A stretch of DNA of 64,000 nt from Pedobacter rhizosphaerae (GCF_900111155.1 NZ_FOGG01000009.1:111230-175229), one strand, 5' to 3'; shown: positions 1 through 8,450, counted from the first letter of the stretch. The notes: generated by a model not told the origin, from the sequence alone. Numbers and translations: made by a program.

Positions 1-563
1 TGCTTAATGCAATAGGCAAGGTTCCTCGTCATTTCTTTTTTGATGAAACATTTTGGAAGCAAGCCTATAAGGACATAGCCTTTCCAATAGGTGATGGGCA
101 AACCATATCTCAACCTTACACAGTTGCTTATCAAAGTGAGTTACTGCACATTAAAAAAGGAGACAAAGTTTTAGAGATTGGCACGGGATCGGGTTATCAA
201 ACTTGTATTTTAATGGAGCTTGGTGCCCAGGTTTATACCATTGAGCGGCAAGAAAATATTTATAATAGAACTATACAGGTATTGCCAGGCATGGGGTACA
301 GACCTAAGTTTTATTGTGGAGATGGTTCCAGAGGGATTGCAGAAGGCGCTCCTTACGATAAAATTATTGTGACTGCTGGTGCACCTATGGTACCCGAAAT
401 CCTCTTAAAACAGCTTAAAATTGGCGGAATATTGGTTATTCCAGTAGGGGATGAACATACCCAGAAAATGGTAACGGTGCTACGGGTAAGTGAAACTGAT
501 TATGAAAAAATTGTTTTAGATACTTTTAGGTTTGTACCACTGGTTGGTGATCAGGCCTGGTGA
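1..563 (+). CDS. pcm: Protein-L-isoaspartate O-methyltransferase, 5' end outside window
   Basis: SAM-dependent repair enzyme that methylates isoaspartyl residues in damaged proteins. The open frame enters from the left edge (first full codon at base 3) and stops with TGA at 561-563, so only the N-terminal part is missing. Visible are the substrate-side stretch RHFF..GDGQTISQPYTVA, the SAM-binding motif I LEIGTGSGYQT, the acidic end of the next strand (YTIERQ), and the family block YDKIIVTAGAP..P. An internal ATG at 213 gives a shorter frame, but the conserved residues upstream of it show it is not the true start. Assignment is secure; the length cannot be judged from this window. Confidence 0.93.
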   Translation, partial: LNAIGKVPRHFFFDETFWKQAYKDIAFPIGDGQTISQPYTVAYQSELLHIKKGDKVLEIGTGSGYQTCILMELGAQVYTIERQENIYNRTIQVLPGMGYRPKFYCGDGSRGIAEGAPYDKIIVTAGAPMVPEILLKQLKIGGILVIPVGDEHTQKMVTVLRVSETDYEKIVLDTFRFVPLVGDQAW

Positions 564-574
564 GGATTAATATC

Positions 575-691
575 TAGTATCAAGTATTAAGTATTTAGTA
601 TCAAGTACAAAGTAGTTGGTTTCAAGATTAGATATTTTGTTATAGGCTTTGAACTTTGAACTTTCAACTTTTGACTTTTAACTTTCAACTA
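575..691. repeat. Degenerate 7-bp-periodic array (GTATCAA then GAACTTT units)
   Basis: The spacer between pcm and smpB consists of heptamers in near-perfect 7-base register. The first block is made of GTATCAA, GTATTAA, GTATTTA and GTACAAA. The second, from about 649, is GAACTTT, CAACTTT, GACTTTT and AACTTTC. It ends two bases before the smpB stop codon. The same unit types recur at 17.6 and 47.5 kb. No ORF or terminator hairpin is evident here. Confidence 0.75.
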
Positions 692-692
692 T

Positions 693-1142
693 TTATCGTT
701 TCATCGCTCTGTCTAACTCACGTTTTGTATCTCTTTCTTTGATGCTATCTCGTTTATCGAATTCCTTTTTACCTTGACCTAAAGCGATTTCCATTTTGGC
801 AAAGCCTCTTTCGTTGACAAAAATTCGGAGGGGGATAATGGTGTATCCTTTCTCTTCTCCTTTTGTTTTTAACTTTCTAAGCTCCTTTTTTTGCAGTAAT
901 AAAACCCGGTCTCTTTTAATATCATGGTGATAGAAAGAGCTGTGACTATATTCAGAAATGTGGAGGTTGCGCACATAAAGATTATCTCCGATAAACATGC
1001 AGAAAGCATCAGTCATATTCGCCTTTCCTTGTCTAATCGCTTTAATTTCAGTTCCTAATAAAGCTATACCCGCCACATACTTGTCGATAAGGTTGTAGTC
1101 GAAATAAGCCCTTTTATTTTTTATATTGATGTCGTTTTTCAA
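693..1142 (-). CDS. smpB: SsrA-binding protein SmpB
   Basis: Small RNA-binding protein that partners tmRNA in trans-translation, rescuing stalled ribosomes. At 149 aa it is the usual family length. Family blocks are visible in order: NKRAYFDYNLIDKYVAGIALLGTE, then IRQGKANMTDAF, NLYVRNLHI, and the basic C-terminal tail KKEFDKRDSIKERDTKRELDRAM that reaches the ribosomal decoding centre. The start ATG at 1142 leads straight into the conserved N-terminus. It reads opposite to pcm and is separated from it by a heptamer array, so it is probably its own transcription unit. tmRNA itself was not found in the window. Confidence 0.96.
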   Translation of the reverse strand: MKNDINIKNKRAYFDYNLIDKYVAGIALLGTEIKAIRQGKANMTDAFCMFIGDNLYVRNLHISEYSHSSFYHHDIKRDRVLLLQKKELRKLKTKGEEKGYTIIPLRIFVNERGFAKMEIALGQGKKEFDKRDSIKERDTKRELDRAMKR

Positions 1143-1331
1143 AATGTATGTTTTTAATCGTTGAATTAATCTCTATGTCTTAATTCGGGATGCAAATATC
1201 TTAAAAATAAGCGTAATTAAATTATTCAATAACATTTAACAGTGATAAAGCTCATCTGTTTGTAAAACAAAAGTTAAAATTATAGTTGTAACTCTTTAAA
1301 GTTTTATGTTTGGGGCTTATCGGTTAAACTT

Positions 1332-1811
1332 ATGAAATCAAGACTTCTTTTTGCTGTAATCTTTTTATTTTTCGTTTCAGTTGTAAATGCTCAACAACCG
1401 GCTGCTTTGCCTTTGTTCACTTTTTATAAGCTAGATGGCAAACCCGTATCCAACATTAATCTTAAAGCAGGAAAGAAGAACCTGTTCATTTTATTTGATT
1501 GTACCTGTGAGCATTGCCAAAGAGAAACCAAGCTGTTAAATACTAACTACGCGGCCTTTAAAGATGTTAATATTTACATGATTACTTTGGATGAAGCTTA
1601 TATCATACCTAAGTTCTTCGATTCGTATGCTAAAGGCTTAAATGCTAAACCCAATGTAACTGTATTACAAGATAAAAAGCAAATCTTCATTCCTACCTTT
1701 CTCCCTTCTATGTATCCGGCTATGTACTTATACTCTCCACAAGGAAAACTTCTGGCCTATAATGCGGGTGATGGCGGGATTAAAAAGATGCTGAAAACTA
1801 TCAAAAAATAA
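1332..1811 (+). CDS. Secreted redoxin/thioredoxin-fold protein
   Basis: 159 aa with a clean signal peptide (residues 1-20, ending VVNA), so probably periplasmic. The body has a thioredoxin-like fold layout: a hydrophobic strand FILFD followed by CTCEHC, whose C59-x-x-C62 would be the redox pair, with an extra Cys at 57. The C-terminal part contains LPSMYPAMYLYSPQGKLLAY, like the cis-Pro and final strand region of TlpA/AhpC-type proteins. It likely acts in thiol-disulfide exchange; the substrate is unknown. It ends one base before the convergent mntH stop codon. No partner gene is adjacent. Confidence 0.72.
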   Translation: MKSRLLFAVIFLFFVSVVNAQQPAALPLFTFYKLDGKPVSNINLKAGKKNLFILFDCTCEHCQRETKLLNTNYAAFKDVNIYMITLDEAYIIPKFFDSYAKGLNAKPNVTVLQDKKQIFIPTFLPSMYPAMYLYSPQGKLLAYNAGDGGIKKMLKTIKK

Positions 1812-1812
1812 G

Positions 1813-3675
1813 CTAGCGAATAATCAGCACCGGAATGTTTACCTTATGCCTTACGGAATCAACAGTGGTTCCGAAGATAAGGTCCTTAAGTCCTTTATGT
1901 CCATGGGCACCCATTACTAAAAGCTGAAACTCATTTTTGTTGCTGATATCTGCTATTGCCCTTGCAGTTCCGCCAAATCCTATAAATACGCTGGCATCAT
2001 AACCCAGATCGGCTAGGTTTGCTTTATATTTTTCAAGGTTTTCTGCATCGCTTTGCGTTTCATGGTCCATCACAATATCGCCATGGTACCTGGCAGCAGC
2101 AGTTTCTACTACGTGTATAAGGTAATAATGGGCATCTTTTCCACCCTGAATTAAGGCATGTCTGATGGTATTTCTGTCATTTTTAGAAAAGTCTACCGCT
2201 ATTCCAATTCTTTCATAGCTTATTTTCTCAATCTTACCAATATCCAGGGCATTGCCATGAGGTACCATTTGTTTAGCACGATTTTTCTTATCGATAATGG
2301 GATGAAAGAAAACATAAAGAAGAAGGAGTGCGGTTAAGATTATAGCGGGGAAAATAAAGACATAAAGCCACCAAATATTGGCATCCTTGGTCCAGCCACT
2401 AATCTCTTCTATAACCAGCTTTACATTGAGTGATATGATTACAGCAGCACTGCCCCAGGCGAGTACTTTTACCCAGGGTTTAATGGCAAAATCTTTCATC
2501 AACTTTTTATCAGAGGTAAAATGGATTAAAGGGATAATGGCAAAGCCCAATTGTAAGCTTAGCACTACCTGACTCAAGACCAATAATCCGCCTAGTGCAT
2601 CATCACCATAATGTAGAATAGTAAAGAATGCAGGGATAATGGCTAATAACCGGGTGATTAAGCGTCTCAGCCAAGGCTGAATCCTTAAGTTTAAATGCCC
2701 TTCCATTACAATTTGTCCGGCAAGGGTACCTGTAACGGTAGAACTCTGTCCGGCGGCAATTAAAGCAATAGCAAATAAGGTTGGGGCAACATTTCCAAAA
2801 ATATTAGACAGTAATTTATGGGCATCCTGAATCTCTGCTACCTCGTGTAATCCATTTTTATAAAAGGCTGCTGCCGCCAGTATCAGAATAGCGGCATTAA
2901 CAAAAAAGGCAAGATTTAAAGCAACAGTAGTGTCTATAAGATTAAATTTCAGGGCTTCTTTAATTCCTTTATTACTGCGCTCAATTTTACGTGTTTGAAC
3001 CAGGGAGGAGTGTAAATAAAGATTGTGCGGCATAACGGTAGCGCCAATAATACCTATAGCAATATAAAGTGCATCACCGCTTAACAACGAAGGCTCAAAT
3101 CCTTTTACCACCTCTTTTAATGAAGGTTCTACAATGAACATTTCTGTCAAAAAAGATAATCCGACAATGAAAACCATCGATACGATAAAGCTTTCCATGG
3201 CTCTCATTCCTTTATTGAGTAAAAAAAGGAGTAAGATGGTGTCAAATATGGTAATGGATATTCCCCATATTAAAGGGAGTCCGAAAAGTAGCTGTAAGCC
3301 TATTGCCATTCCAATGATCTCCGCCAAATCGCAGGCTATAATAGCCGTTTGGGCAAGTCCAAATAAAGGAATGTTCGCCCATCTTGGATAAGCATGTTTA
3401 GAGGCTTGGGCAAGGTCTAGTCCGCGAACAATCCCCAATCTGGCGCTTAATGATTGAAGTAGGAGCGCAATCAGGTTCGACATTAACAGCACCCAGATTA
3501 ACTGGTAACCGAATTTACTTCCCCCAGCCAGGTCGGTCGCCCAGTTACCCGGATCCATGTAGCCAACGCTAATCAGGTAAGCGGGACCAATAAAGGCTAA
3601 AATTCTACGCCATCCCTTGCGTTTATCGGTATGAACACTTTGATGTACTTCGCTTAACGATTCAGATTTTGTCAT
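1813..3675 (-). CDS. mntH: NRAMP Mn2+/Fe2+ transporter fused to a C-terminal universal stress domain
   Basis: 620 aa. Residues about 25-460 form an NRAMP proton-coupled divalent metal transporter with about 11-12 membrane segments. The metal-site motif DPGN is at residues 41-44 (TM1), and the partner motif MPHN sits in TM6 (GATVMPHNLYLHSS). Residues about 480-620 are a soluble UspA-like domain with the nucleotide-binding pattern GAHGHKGLKDLIFGTTVDSV. Ordinary MntH proteins are about 400-440 aa, so the extra domain is a true fusion in one frame. The gene overlaps the 3' end of mntR by 14 nt and is therefore co-transcribed with, and probably repressed by, that regulator. The role of the stress domain is unknown. 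Confidence 0.92.
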   Translation of the reverse strand: MTKSESLSEVHQSVHTDKRKGWRRILAFIGPAYLISVGYMDPGNWATDLAGGSKFGYQLIWVLLMSNLIALLLQSLSARLGIVRGLDLAQASKHAYPRWANIPLFGLAQTAIIACDLAEIIGMAIGLQLLFGLPLIWGISITIFDTILLLFLLNKGMRAMESFIVSMVFIVGLSFLTEMFIVEPSLKEVVKGFEPSLLSGDALYIAIGIIGATVMPHNLYLHSSLVQTRKIERSNKGIKEALKFNLIDTTVALNLAFFVNAAILILAAAAFYKNGLHEVAEIQDAHKLLSNIFGNVAPTLFAIALIAAGQSSTVTGTLAGQIVMEGHLNLRIQPWLRRLITRLLAIIPAFFTILHYGDDALGGLLVLSQVVLSLQLGFAIIPLIHFTSDKKLMKDFAIKPWVKVLAWGSAAVIISLNVKLVIEEISGWTKDANIWWLYVFIFPAIILTALLLLYVFFHPIIDKKNRAKQMVPHGNALDIGKIEKISYERIGIAVDFSKNDRNTIRHALIQGGKDAHYYLIHVVETAAARYHGDIVMDHETQSDAENLEKYKANLADLGYDASVFIGFGGTARAIADISNKNEFQLLVMGAHGHKGLKDLIFGTTVDSVRHKVNIPVLIIR

Positions 3676-4324
3676 TATTGCTAATTAAAATGTGTTTGGC
3701 AACTTCTCGGCTAATATTTACTGGTTTATTGGCGATTAAGAGTTCAACTGAACCATCAAAATCGGTAATATCCTTCACTTCAATCTCTTTCCCTAATGTT
3801 AATCCTAACTTCTCTAAATGTTTTAAAAATGCCGAACTGTGCTGGCTTACACCCGTGATGGTGCCAAGGTCATTAATTTTTAAATCGATAAGTTTTATAA
3901 ATTGGGTTTTGGCAAAGCGGCCATTTTTATCAGGTATAGGATCTCCATGTGGATCTGATTTAGGGAAACCTAGAAATTCATCTAAACGCTCAATAAGATC
4001 GACAGATTTGATATGTTCCAATTCTTCTGCAACATCATGCACCTCATCCCATTTGAAATTCAATTTATCTACCAAAAAAACTTCCCATAAACGATGTTTT
4101 CTAACAATGTCTATTGCCGCTAATCGGCCGTTTGTAGTTAAACTTACTCCCTGATATTTAATATAATCAACCAGGCCTTTTTCGGCTAGTTTTTTTATCA
4201 TGTCTGTAACGGAGGCAGGCTTGGTTTGAAGTTGCTCTGCAATGGCATTTGTTTGCACACTGCTTGACTTTTCTGCCAGATGATAAATCGTTTTTAGATA
4301 ATTCTCTTCGGTAAAGCTCTGCAT
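3662..4324 (-). CDS. mntR: DtxR/MntR-family metal-dependent repressor
   Basis: 220 aa. The N-terminal winged helix (residues about 1-65: FTEENYLKTIYHLAEKSS..TNAIAEQLQTKPASVTDMIKKLAEKGLVDY) is characteristic of DtxR/MntR. A dimerisation and metal-binding domain follows (HRLWEVFLVDKL, then EVHDVAEELEHI and FGFPKSDPHGDPIP-like residues), and then a C-terminal FeoA/SH3-like domain. It is the first gene of the mntR-mntH operon with a 14-nt overlap. An inverted repeat 21 nt upstream of its start fits an autoregulatory operator. Mn versus Fe specificity is inferred from the neighbour, not seen directly. Confidence 0.9.
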   Translation of the reverse strand: MQSFTEENYLKTIYHLAEKSSSVQTNAIAEQLQTKPASVTDMIKKLAEKGLVDYIKYQGVSLTTNGRLAAIDIVRKHRLWEVFLVDKLNFKWDEVHDVAEELEHIKSVDLIERLDEFLGFPKSDPHGDPIPDKNGRFAKTQFIKLIDLKINDLGTITGVSQHSSAFLKHLEKLGLTLGKEIEVKDITDFDGSVELLIANKPVNISREVAKHILISNNDKI

Positions 4325-4344
4325 TTATGTTTATCTAATTTTAT

Positions 4345-4362
4345 TTTTAGGTAAATCTAAAA
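4345..4362. promoter_or_regulatory. Candidate MntR/DtxR operator
   Basis: TTTTAG-N6-CTAAAA, a perfect 6+6 dyad with spacer GTAAAT, lies 21 nt upstream of the mntR start codon. The layout resembles DtxR/MntR-family operators (TTAGG..CCTAA type dyads). It also lies about 60 nt upstream of the divergent Lrp promoter, so one site could influence both. The regulator assignment is inferred from position. Confidence 0.55.
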
Positions 4363-4418
4363 ATTTTTATTTAAAATATATATGATAAATTATGTTAAAA
4401 TTTAGAATATAATTTGGT

Positions 4419-4426
4419 TATGTTTG
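4419..4426 (+). promoter_or_regulatory. Bacteroidota -7 element of the Lrp gene
   Basis: TATGTTTG matches TAnnTTTG exactly and lies 24 nt before the ATG at 4451. A possible upstream TTG start at 4424 falls inside this element, which argues for the ATG as the true start. No clear -33 TTTG is visible. Confidence 0.5.
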
Positions 4427-4450
4427 TGTTCTCAATACCTTTTAACCAAT

Positions 4451-4921
4451 ATGGCATCAGAATTAGATAAAATTGATTTTAGAATCTTAAAAATTCTACA
4501 AGAAAATGGTAGAATTACCAATTTATTACTCTCACAAGAAATCGGTTTATCACCCGCACCAACTTTAGAACGTGTTCGTAAACTCGAAATGGCAGGATAT
4601 ATCAAAAGTTATCATGCTTTAGTAGATGAAGAAAAGCTTGGATTAGGCATTAAAACTTTCATTCAAATCCAACTGGATTTTCATAAGAATAATACCATTC
4701 AGATTTTCCTGGATGAGGTAAATCAGATTAAAGAAATTACCGAGTGCCATCACGTTACCGGACAGGCAGATTTCCTGCTTAAGGTTTATGTGAAGGATAT
4801 TAAAGCTTACGAGCGATTGATCATGGATAAGATCAGTAAGATTTCCGTTGTGAAAACTTTTCAGACCATGATGATTATGTCAACTACTAAAAAAGAGCCG
4901 ATTGTGCCTTTAGAATATTAG
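4451..4921 (+). CDS. Lrp/AsnC-family transcriptional regulator
   Basis: 156 aa from the chosen ATG (MASELDKIDFRILKILQENGR). The N-terminal AsnC-type helix-turn-helix (residues about 4-60: NLLLSQEIGLSPAPTLERVRKLEMAGYIKSY) is followed by a RAM effector/oligomerisation domain (residues about 70-145, including ECHHVTGQADFLLKVYVKDI). It is divergent from mntR. Such proteins usually sense amino acids and bend DNA as octamers; the target here is unknown. A second Lrp-type gene lies at 27459-27938, next to an exporter. Confidence 0.9.
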   Translation: MASELDKIDFRILKILQENGRITNLLLSQEIGLSPAPTLERVRKLEMAGYIKSYHALVDEEKLGLGIKTFIQIQLDFHKNNTIQIFLDEVNQIKEITECHHVTGQADFLLKVYVKDIKAYERLIMDKISKISVVKTFQTMMIMSTTKKEPIVPLEY

Positions 4922-5018
4922 AATTCGGAGTTTTTTACCACCTCAGGCATCTTAGGCATCTAAGCTGGCATCCAGTTTAAGTGTTAGCAACTACTTTACA
5001 ATACTGGCACTGTTGCCC

Positions 5019-5057
5019 CCACCTTAGAGCCTCAACGGCATCTAAGGTGGTTAAAAC
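5019..5057. terminator. Hairpin between convergent genes
   Basis: CCACCTTAGA (5019-5028) and TCTAAGGTGG (5041-5050) form a perfect 10-bp stem with a 12-nt loop. It lies between the lrp stop (4921) and the convergent hydrolase remnant (5059). The following plus-strand bases are TTAAAACTTT, a weak T tract, so terminator function is probable rather than certain. Confidence 0.5.
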
Positions 5058-5058
5058 T

Positions 5059-5720
5059 TTAAGTGTCGATGGTTTTCCTCAATATTTTACCAATCAAAGC
5101 AGAAATTTCGGCTGCATTTTGATAAACCATAAAATGTGTTCCTTCAGGAATCGAAAAGTCTGGCAGGTATTTTTTGGTGTAAAGTATCTTATCTTTCGTA
5201 CCGTGAATATGAAAAAGTCTTTCAGGCTTCATCTCGTTTTTCCAACTCAAAATAGCCCCAATAGCCCATTTAAAAATTGGGCATCAGTATCGTTTACAAT
5301 TTTGCTTAGGAGCTTTTTCTCTACTGCTGTTTTTATTCCGAAGAAATAATTTTGGGTCAGTTTATTCGATGATTTAAGTAAGCTGGCAGGAATTAAAGGT
5401 AATAGATTCAATTTGCCTGCAAGTTGATAGCTTATGGGGAGGTGACTGCTTTTTAAACTGCTGGAAATGATAATGGTTACCACCGGTGATAATACTTTTG
5501 CTATTTCTACCGCAATCATTCCTCCAAAAGATACGCCAATAATTGCAAAGGGTTTGCTGGGATCGATAATTTCACTTAAGCGTTGAGCATAGTTTGCTAA
5601 CTTCTCTTTTGGTTGCGGAGGAATCCAATCAATGTGATTAATGACAGTATTTTCGGGAAACTTAAGCTTACCGAAAATACGTCTGTCCGCCCCCAAACCG
5701 CTAATCAAATAAACATTCAT
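5059..5720 (-). pseudogene. Alpha/beta hydrolase broken by a -1 frameshift
   Basis: Two frames read as one alpha/beta hydrolase. The first (5720 down to 5247) begins MNVYLISGLGADRRIFGKL and carries the nucleophile elbow GVSFGG (Ser). The second (to 5059) carries the acid/His end (ERLFHIHGTKDKIL, then GTHFMVYQNAAEISALI). The switch is at about 5269-5271, where the minus strand reads TTTTTAAATGGGC. One extra A would restore FLKWAIGAILSWKNEM. This is either a recent single-base deletion or a sequencing error in a short A run. The start codon abuts the ung stop codon, so the two share a transcript. Confidence 0.8.
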
Positions 5721-6401
5721 TTATACTGGCAGCGTCCAATCAATGGGTTTTAAGTTATTTTGAACCAATAGCTGATTGGCCTTGGAGAAGTGTTTAGATC
5801 CGAAGAAACCATTGTAGGCAGAAAAGGGTGAAGGGTGGGCTGCAGTGAGTACGTAGTGTTTCTTTTGGTCTATTAAGGCTCCTTTAGCTTGTGCATATTT
5901 ACCCCAAAGTAAAAAAACAATGTGCTCACGCTTTTGCGATAGTGCTTTAATAATTTCATCTGTAAAGATTTCCCAGCCACGATTTTGATGGGAGCCGGCC
6001 TCACTTGCCCTAACAGTTAAGGTCGCATTTAATAAGAGTACACCCTGCTCGGCCCAATGGGTTAAATTGCCATGAGCCGGGCTTTTGAAATCGGATATAT
6101 CGGTCTCTAATTCCTTGTAAATATTTTTTAAAGAGGGGGGAATTGCAACCCCACGTTGAACTGAAAAAGATAAACCATGTGCTTGTCCGGTACCATGGTA
6201 GGGGTCCTGACCTAAAATAACTACCTTAACATTATCGAAAGAAGTTGTATTTAACGCATTAAAAATATCTGCTCCCTTGGGGTAAATTGTTAGCCCTTTA
6301 TCTTTCTCATCTTGTAAAAAAGCCTTCAGGCTTTTCATATAATCTTTCTCAAATTCTTGATCTAAAACGGCGAGCCAACTGGTTTCTAAGGATGGAGACA
6401 T
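5721..6401 (-). CDS. ung: Uracil-DNA glycosylase, family 1
   Basis: Removes uracil from DNA to start base-excision repair. At 226 aa it has normal length. The catalytic water-activating motif GQDPYHG has Asp at residue 66. The uracil-binding block is [10 protein letters not shown], and the DNA-intercalation/His motif [21 protein letters not shown] lies near the C-terminus. All key residues are intact. The next gene on the same strand (frameshifted hydrolase) starts immediately after the ung stop, suggesting co-transcription. Confidence 0.96.
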   Translation of the reverse strand: MSPSLETSWLAVLDQEFEKDYMKSLKAFLQDEKDKGLTIYPKGADIFNALNTTSFDNVKVVILGQDPYHGTGQAHGLSFSVQRGVAIPPSLKNIYKELETDISDFKSPAHGNLTHWAEQGVLLLNATLTVRASEAGSHQNRGWEIFTDEIIKALSQKREHIVFLLWGKYAQAKGALIDQKKHYVLTAAHPSPFSAYNGFFGSKHFSKANQLLVQNNLKPIDWTLPV

Positions 6402-6424
6402 ATATTGAAAATTAAGCTATTATA

Positions 6425-6946
6425 TTATGAAGTTTTCTGTTTTAATATGGCTAACAAATCTGCTTCCAAAGTGTTTTTTGGACCTTCGATAATTCTTCCG
6501 ATCTCATTTCCTTTTTTATCGGAGATAATAAATGTAGGGACACGTAGAATATTTAATTTATCTAATAAGCCATTTTCAGCTTTTTTATTTCCGTCAACCG
6601 CAATGATATTGACATTTTTATCGCTGAAACCTGCCGCATCTAAAATTTTAAAGAAATTCGGCACATTAACCTTACTATCACCACACCAGCTGCCAAATAC
6701 AATGGTAATTTTCTCCTTCTTAAGCAACTTCTTAATTTCTATTAGCGTGGCTGCATCCGGTGTGTAGGCTTCGTAAATTGGATCGTACATCTCCTTAAAC
6801 TCGGGGAAAGAAGTAATGCCTTCTCGGGTGCAGGTATTGATCAGGATATCCTTATTTTTGATTTGATCGTGTATTTTTTTATTCAGTTCTTGTGCAGAAA
6901 CGCTCATGGTAACTAAAATTAGGGTTATAGATAATAGGAATTTCAT
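6425..6946 (-). CDS. Secreted thioredoxin-fold protein with CGDS active site
   Basis: 173 aa, with a signal peptide in residues 1-18 (MKFLLSITLILVTMSVSA). The thioredoxin-like core follows, with strand ITIVFGSWCGDSK, an alpha-2 helix, FPEF, and the cis-Pro region LRVPTFII then GNEIGRIIEGP. The active-site CxxC is replaced by C88-G-D-S91, so only one redox Cys remains. This is a pattern seen in a thioredoxin subfamily annotated in Bacteroidota. Such a protein could act as a monothiol isomerase/reductase or simply bind substrate. It lies 24 nt upstream of the ung start, so the three minus-strand genes may form one operon. Confidence 0.75.
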   Translation of the reverse strand: MKFLLSITLILVTMSVSAQELNKKIHDQIKNKDILINTCTREGITSFPEFKEMYDPIYEAYTPDAATLIEIKKLLKKEKITIVFGSWCGDSKVNVPNFFKILDAAGFSDKNVNIIAVDGNKKAENGLLDKLNILRVPTFIISDKKGNEIGRIIEGPKNTLEADLLAILKQKTS

Positions 6947-7059
6947 GTTTCTAGGGAGATTAACGTCATTATAAATTTTTAATGAAATTATTGTTTTAAA
7001 ATCTAATTTCTGCTATTTAAACACGATATTTGCAGAAAAAAATAATTGTAATAAATTTT

Positions 7060-7599
7060 ATGCCAAATATTATCAGATTAATTGCGGGGTTTGCTTTACT
7101 GGGTGGCGCAGTAGCTTTATTTATATTCGGTTTCTGGCCTTGGGGCATAGTTGCCATTTTAGTAGGTTTAATTGTATTGGTTACTTATTTCTTCAATGAA
7201 AATATGTTATTGGCACAATGGTATCTCAGAAAAGATAACATGGAAAAGGCCGAGCTGTTTTTGAAACGCATTACCAATTATGAAAAACAGTTGATAAAAG
7301 TTCAACATGGTTATTATAACCTTTTGGTCGGATTGATTGAAAGTAGAAGAGCGCCAATGCAAAGTGAGAAATATTTCAAAAAATCTCTTGCTTTAGGCAT
7401 GCAAATGGATCATAATGTGGCTTTGGCTAAGTTAAGCCTTGCCGGAATTGCCATGGCGAAGCGTAATAAACGTGAAGCAACCATGTATTTAGCCGAAGCT
7501 AAAAAAGCAGATAAGAATAAATTATTAGCCGATCAGATCAAACAAATGAAAGATCAGATGGGGATGATGGATAAGCAACAACAGGTGCGTTATCGCTAA
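7060..7599 (+). CDS. Small membrane protein with TPR-like C-terminus, function unknown
   Basis: 179 aa from ATG 7060; a TTG 30 nt upstream is in frame but gives no conserved-looking extension. Two membrane helices occupy residues about 5-50 (LIAGFALLGGAVALFIFGF and WGIVAILVGLIVLVTYFF). The rest is helical with paired-helix repeats (AQWYLRKDNMEKAELFLKRI, then MQSEKYFKKSLALGMQ and MYLAEAKKADKNKLL) that resemble tetratricopeptide units. It probably sits in the inner membrane with its repeats on one side. A strong terminator follows. Function not recognised. Confidence 0.75.
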   Translation: MPNIIRLIAGFALLGGAVALFIFGFWPWGIVAILVGLIVLVTYFFNENMLLAQWYLRKDNMEKAELFLKRITNYEKQLIKVQHGYYNLLVGLIESRRAPMQSEKYFKKSLALGMQMDHNVALAKLSLAGIAMAKRNKREATMYLAEAKKADKNKLLADQIKQMKDQMGMMDKQQQVRYR

Positions 7600-7627
7600 A
7601 TAGCATATTGGAATTTATTTTCCTGTC

Positions 7628-7660
7628 AAAGCCATCTTTTAATTAGAATGGCTTTTTTAT
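7628..7660 (+). terminator. Rho-independent terminator
   Basis: AAAGCCAT (7628-7635) pairs with ATGGCTTT (7648-7655) across a 12-nt loop and runs into a T-rich tail. It follows the membrane/TPR protein stop codon by about 28 nt. Confidence 0.8.
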
Positions 7661-7781
7661 TTTATTTGAAAACGTGAGTATCAGCAATGCTTCTGAAACT
7701 GTAGCCCCGCTCTTTGCTATAGCTCCGATTAAAATATCGGAGGCTGCCACGACGATCGGGTTTAATATTTACGGCTTGTAC

Positions 7782-8279
7782 TTATGGCTTGTCTCTTCCA
7801 ATAAACCTTTCATTTCCCAATAGAAAACGAATAGCTCGCTTTACGTTCAGATCTACAGACGCTTCAGTTTTAAGGTTATTAATGTACCTGATAACTTCTT
7901 TTTGCAGGTAGGGGGCTAGGCTGTCAAATATCTGCCTGGCTTCAATATTTTCTGTCAATGCGGCTTTAAGTTTGGGGTGGAAGACTATTGTTCTTTCTTC
8001 CGGATCAAATTCTATTTCAAATTCTGCTGTATCACCCAACTCTTTACTCGCAGCAGTACGCATAGGTGCGTTAAGGTATAAGCGCCAGTGGCCTGCATAT
8101 TTTACCAGGGTTTGCTTAAAAGGATAACCATCAATTTTCATCTTAACAGGGATCTTTCCTTTGTCATTTTTAGCTTGATCAAACAGGTGCAACAGTGTTT
8201 CCTCTGGTATAAATACAAAAGGATTAATCCCGATGATTTCAATTTTCGCCAGGAAGGGTTTAGGCTTTTTTGTAGGCAT
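7782..8279 (-). CDS. DUF1905 / YdeI-OmpD-associated family protein
   Basis: 165 aa, probably cytoplasmic with no signal peptide. The N-terminal part (residues about 5-95: FLAKIEIIGINPFVFIPEETL, then GKIPVKMKIDGYPFKQTLVKYAGHWRLYLNAPMR and GDTAEFEIEFDPE) has the beta-barrel pattern of DUF1905. The C-terminal part (ARQIFDSLAPYLQKEVIRYI, then VKRAIRFLLGNERFIGRDKP) has the helical YdeI/OmpD-associated pattern. No biochemical role is firmly established for the combination. The upstream spacer carries REP-like palindromes, and the gene is isolated from its neighbours. Confidence 0.8.
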   Translation of the reverse strand: MPTKKPKPFLAKIEIIGINPFVFIPEETLLHLFDQAKNDKGKIPVKMKIDGYPFKQTLVKYAGHWRLYLNAPMRTAASKELGDTAEFEIEFDPEERTIVFHPKLKAALTENIEARQIFDSLAPYLQKEVIRYINNLKTEASVDLNVKRAIRFLLGNERFIGRDKP

Positions 8280-8321
8280 ATGGCAGTTCTTAGTTTAAAG
8301 ATACGATAAGAAGTTTATTAG

Positions 8322-8450
8322 TCATTGGCTCACTTTTATTGGTTCATTAGTCATGGATCATTTGTTCACAAGTTTTGAGTCAGGTAGGGGGTATGTTTTA
8401 CAGTCGTAGCGAGACGCTAAAACCAGTTTTAGACGCTATAACCAGTTTTA
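8322..8450. repeat. Heptad array followed by REP-like palindromes
   Basis: Bases 8322-8375 carry TCA-starting units at 7-base steps (TCACTTT, TCATTAG, TCATGGA, TCATTTG). GTAGCGAGACGCTA follows at 8406-8419 (arms TAGCG/CGCTA). Then comes the perfect palindrome CTAAAACCAGTTTTAG at 8417-8432, with GACGCTA-x-AACCAG repeated at 8413 and 8432. The GTAGCGAGACGCTA unit recurs inverted at 54350-54363. The 8280-8570 spacer otherwise shows no gene. Confidence 0.65.

Noticed and set aside
575..691. Possible CRISPR-like array
   Set aside because: The units are 7 bp and continuous with no spacers of constant length, so it is a degenerate tandem repeat, not CRISPR.
4981..5349. Plus-strand ORF of 122 codons
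   Set aside because: It is antisense to the frameshifted hydrolase and crosses the terminator hairpin; the protein has no coherent pattern.
7720..7741. CTCCGAT-AAAAT-ATCGGAG inverted repeat as the terminator of the DUF1905 gene
   Set aside because: The stem is real, but there is no T tract in the expected direction and it lies 40 nt beyond the stop. Left unassigned.
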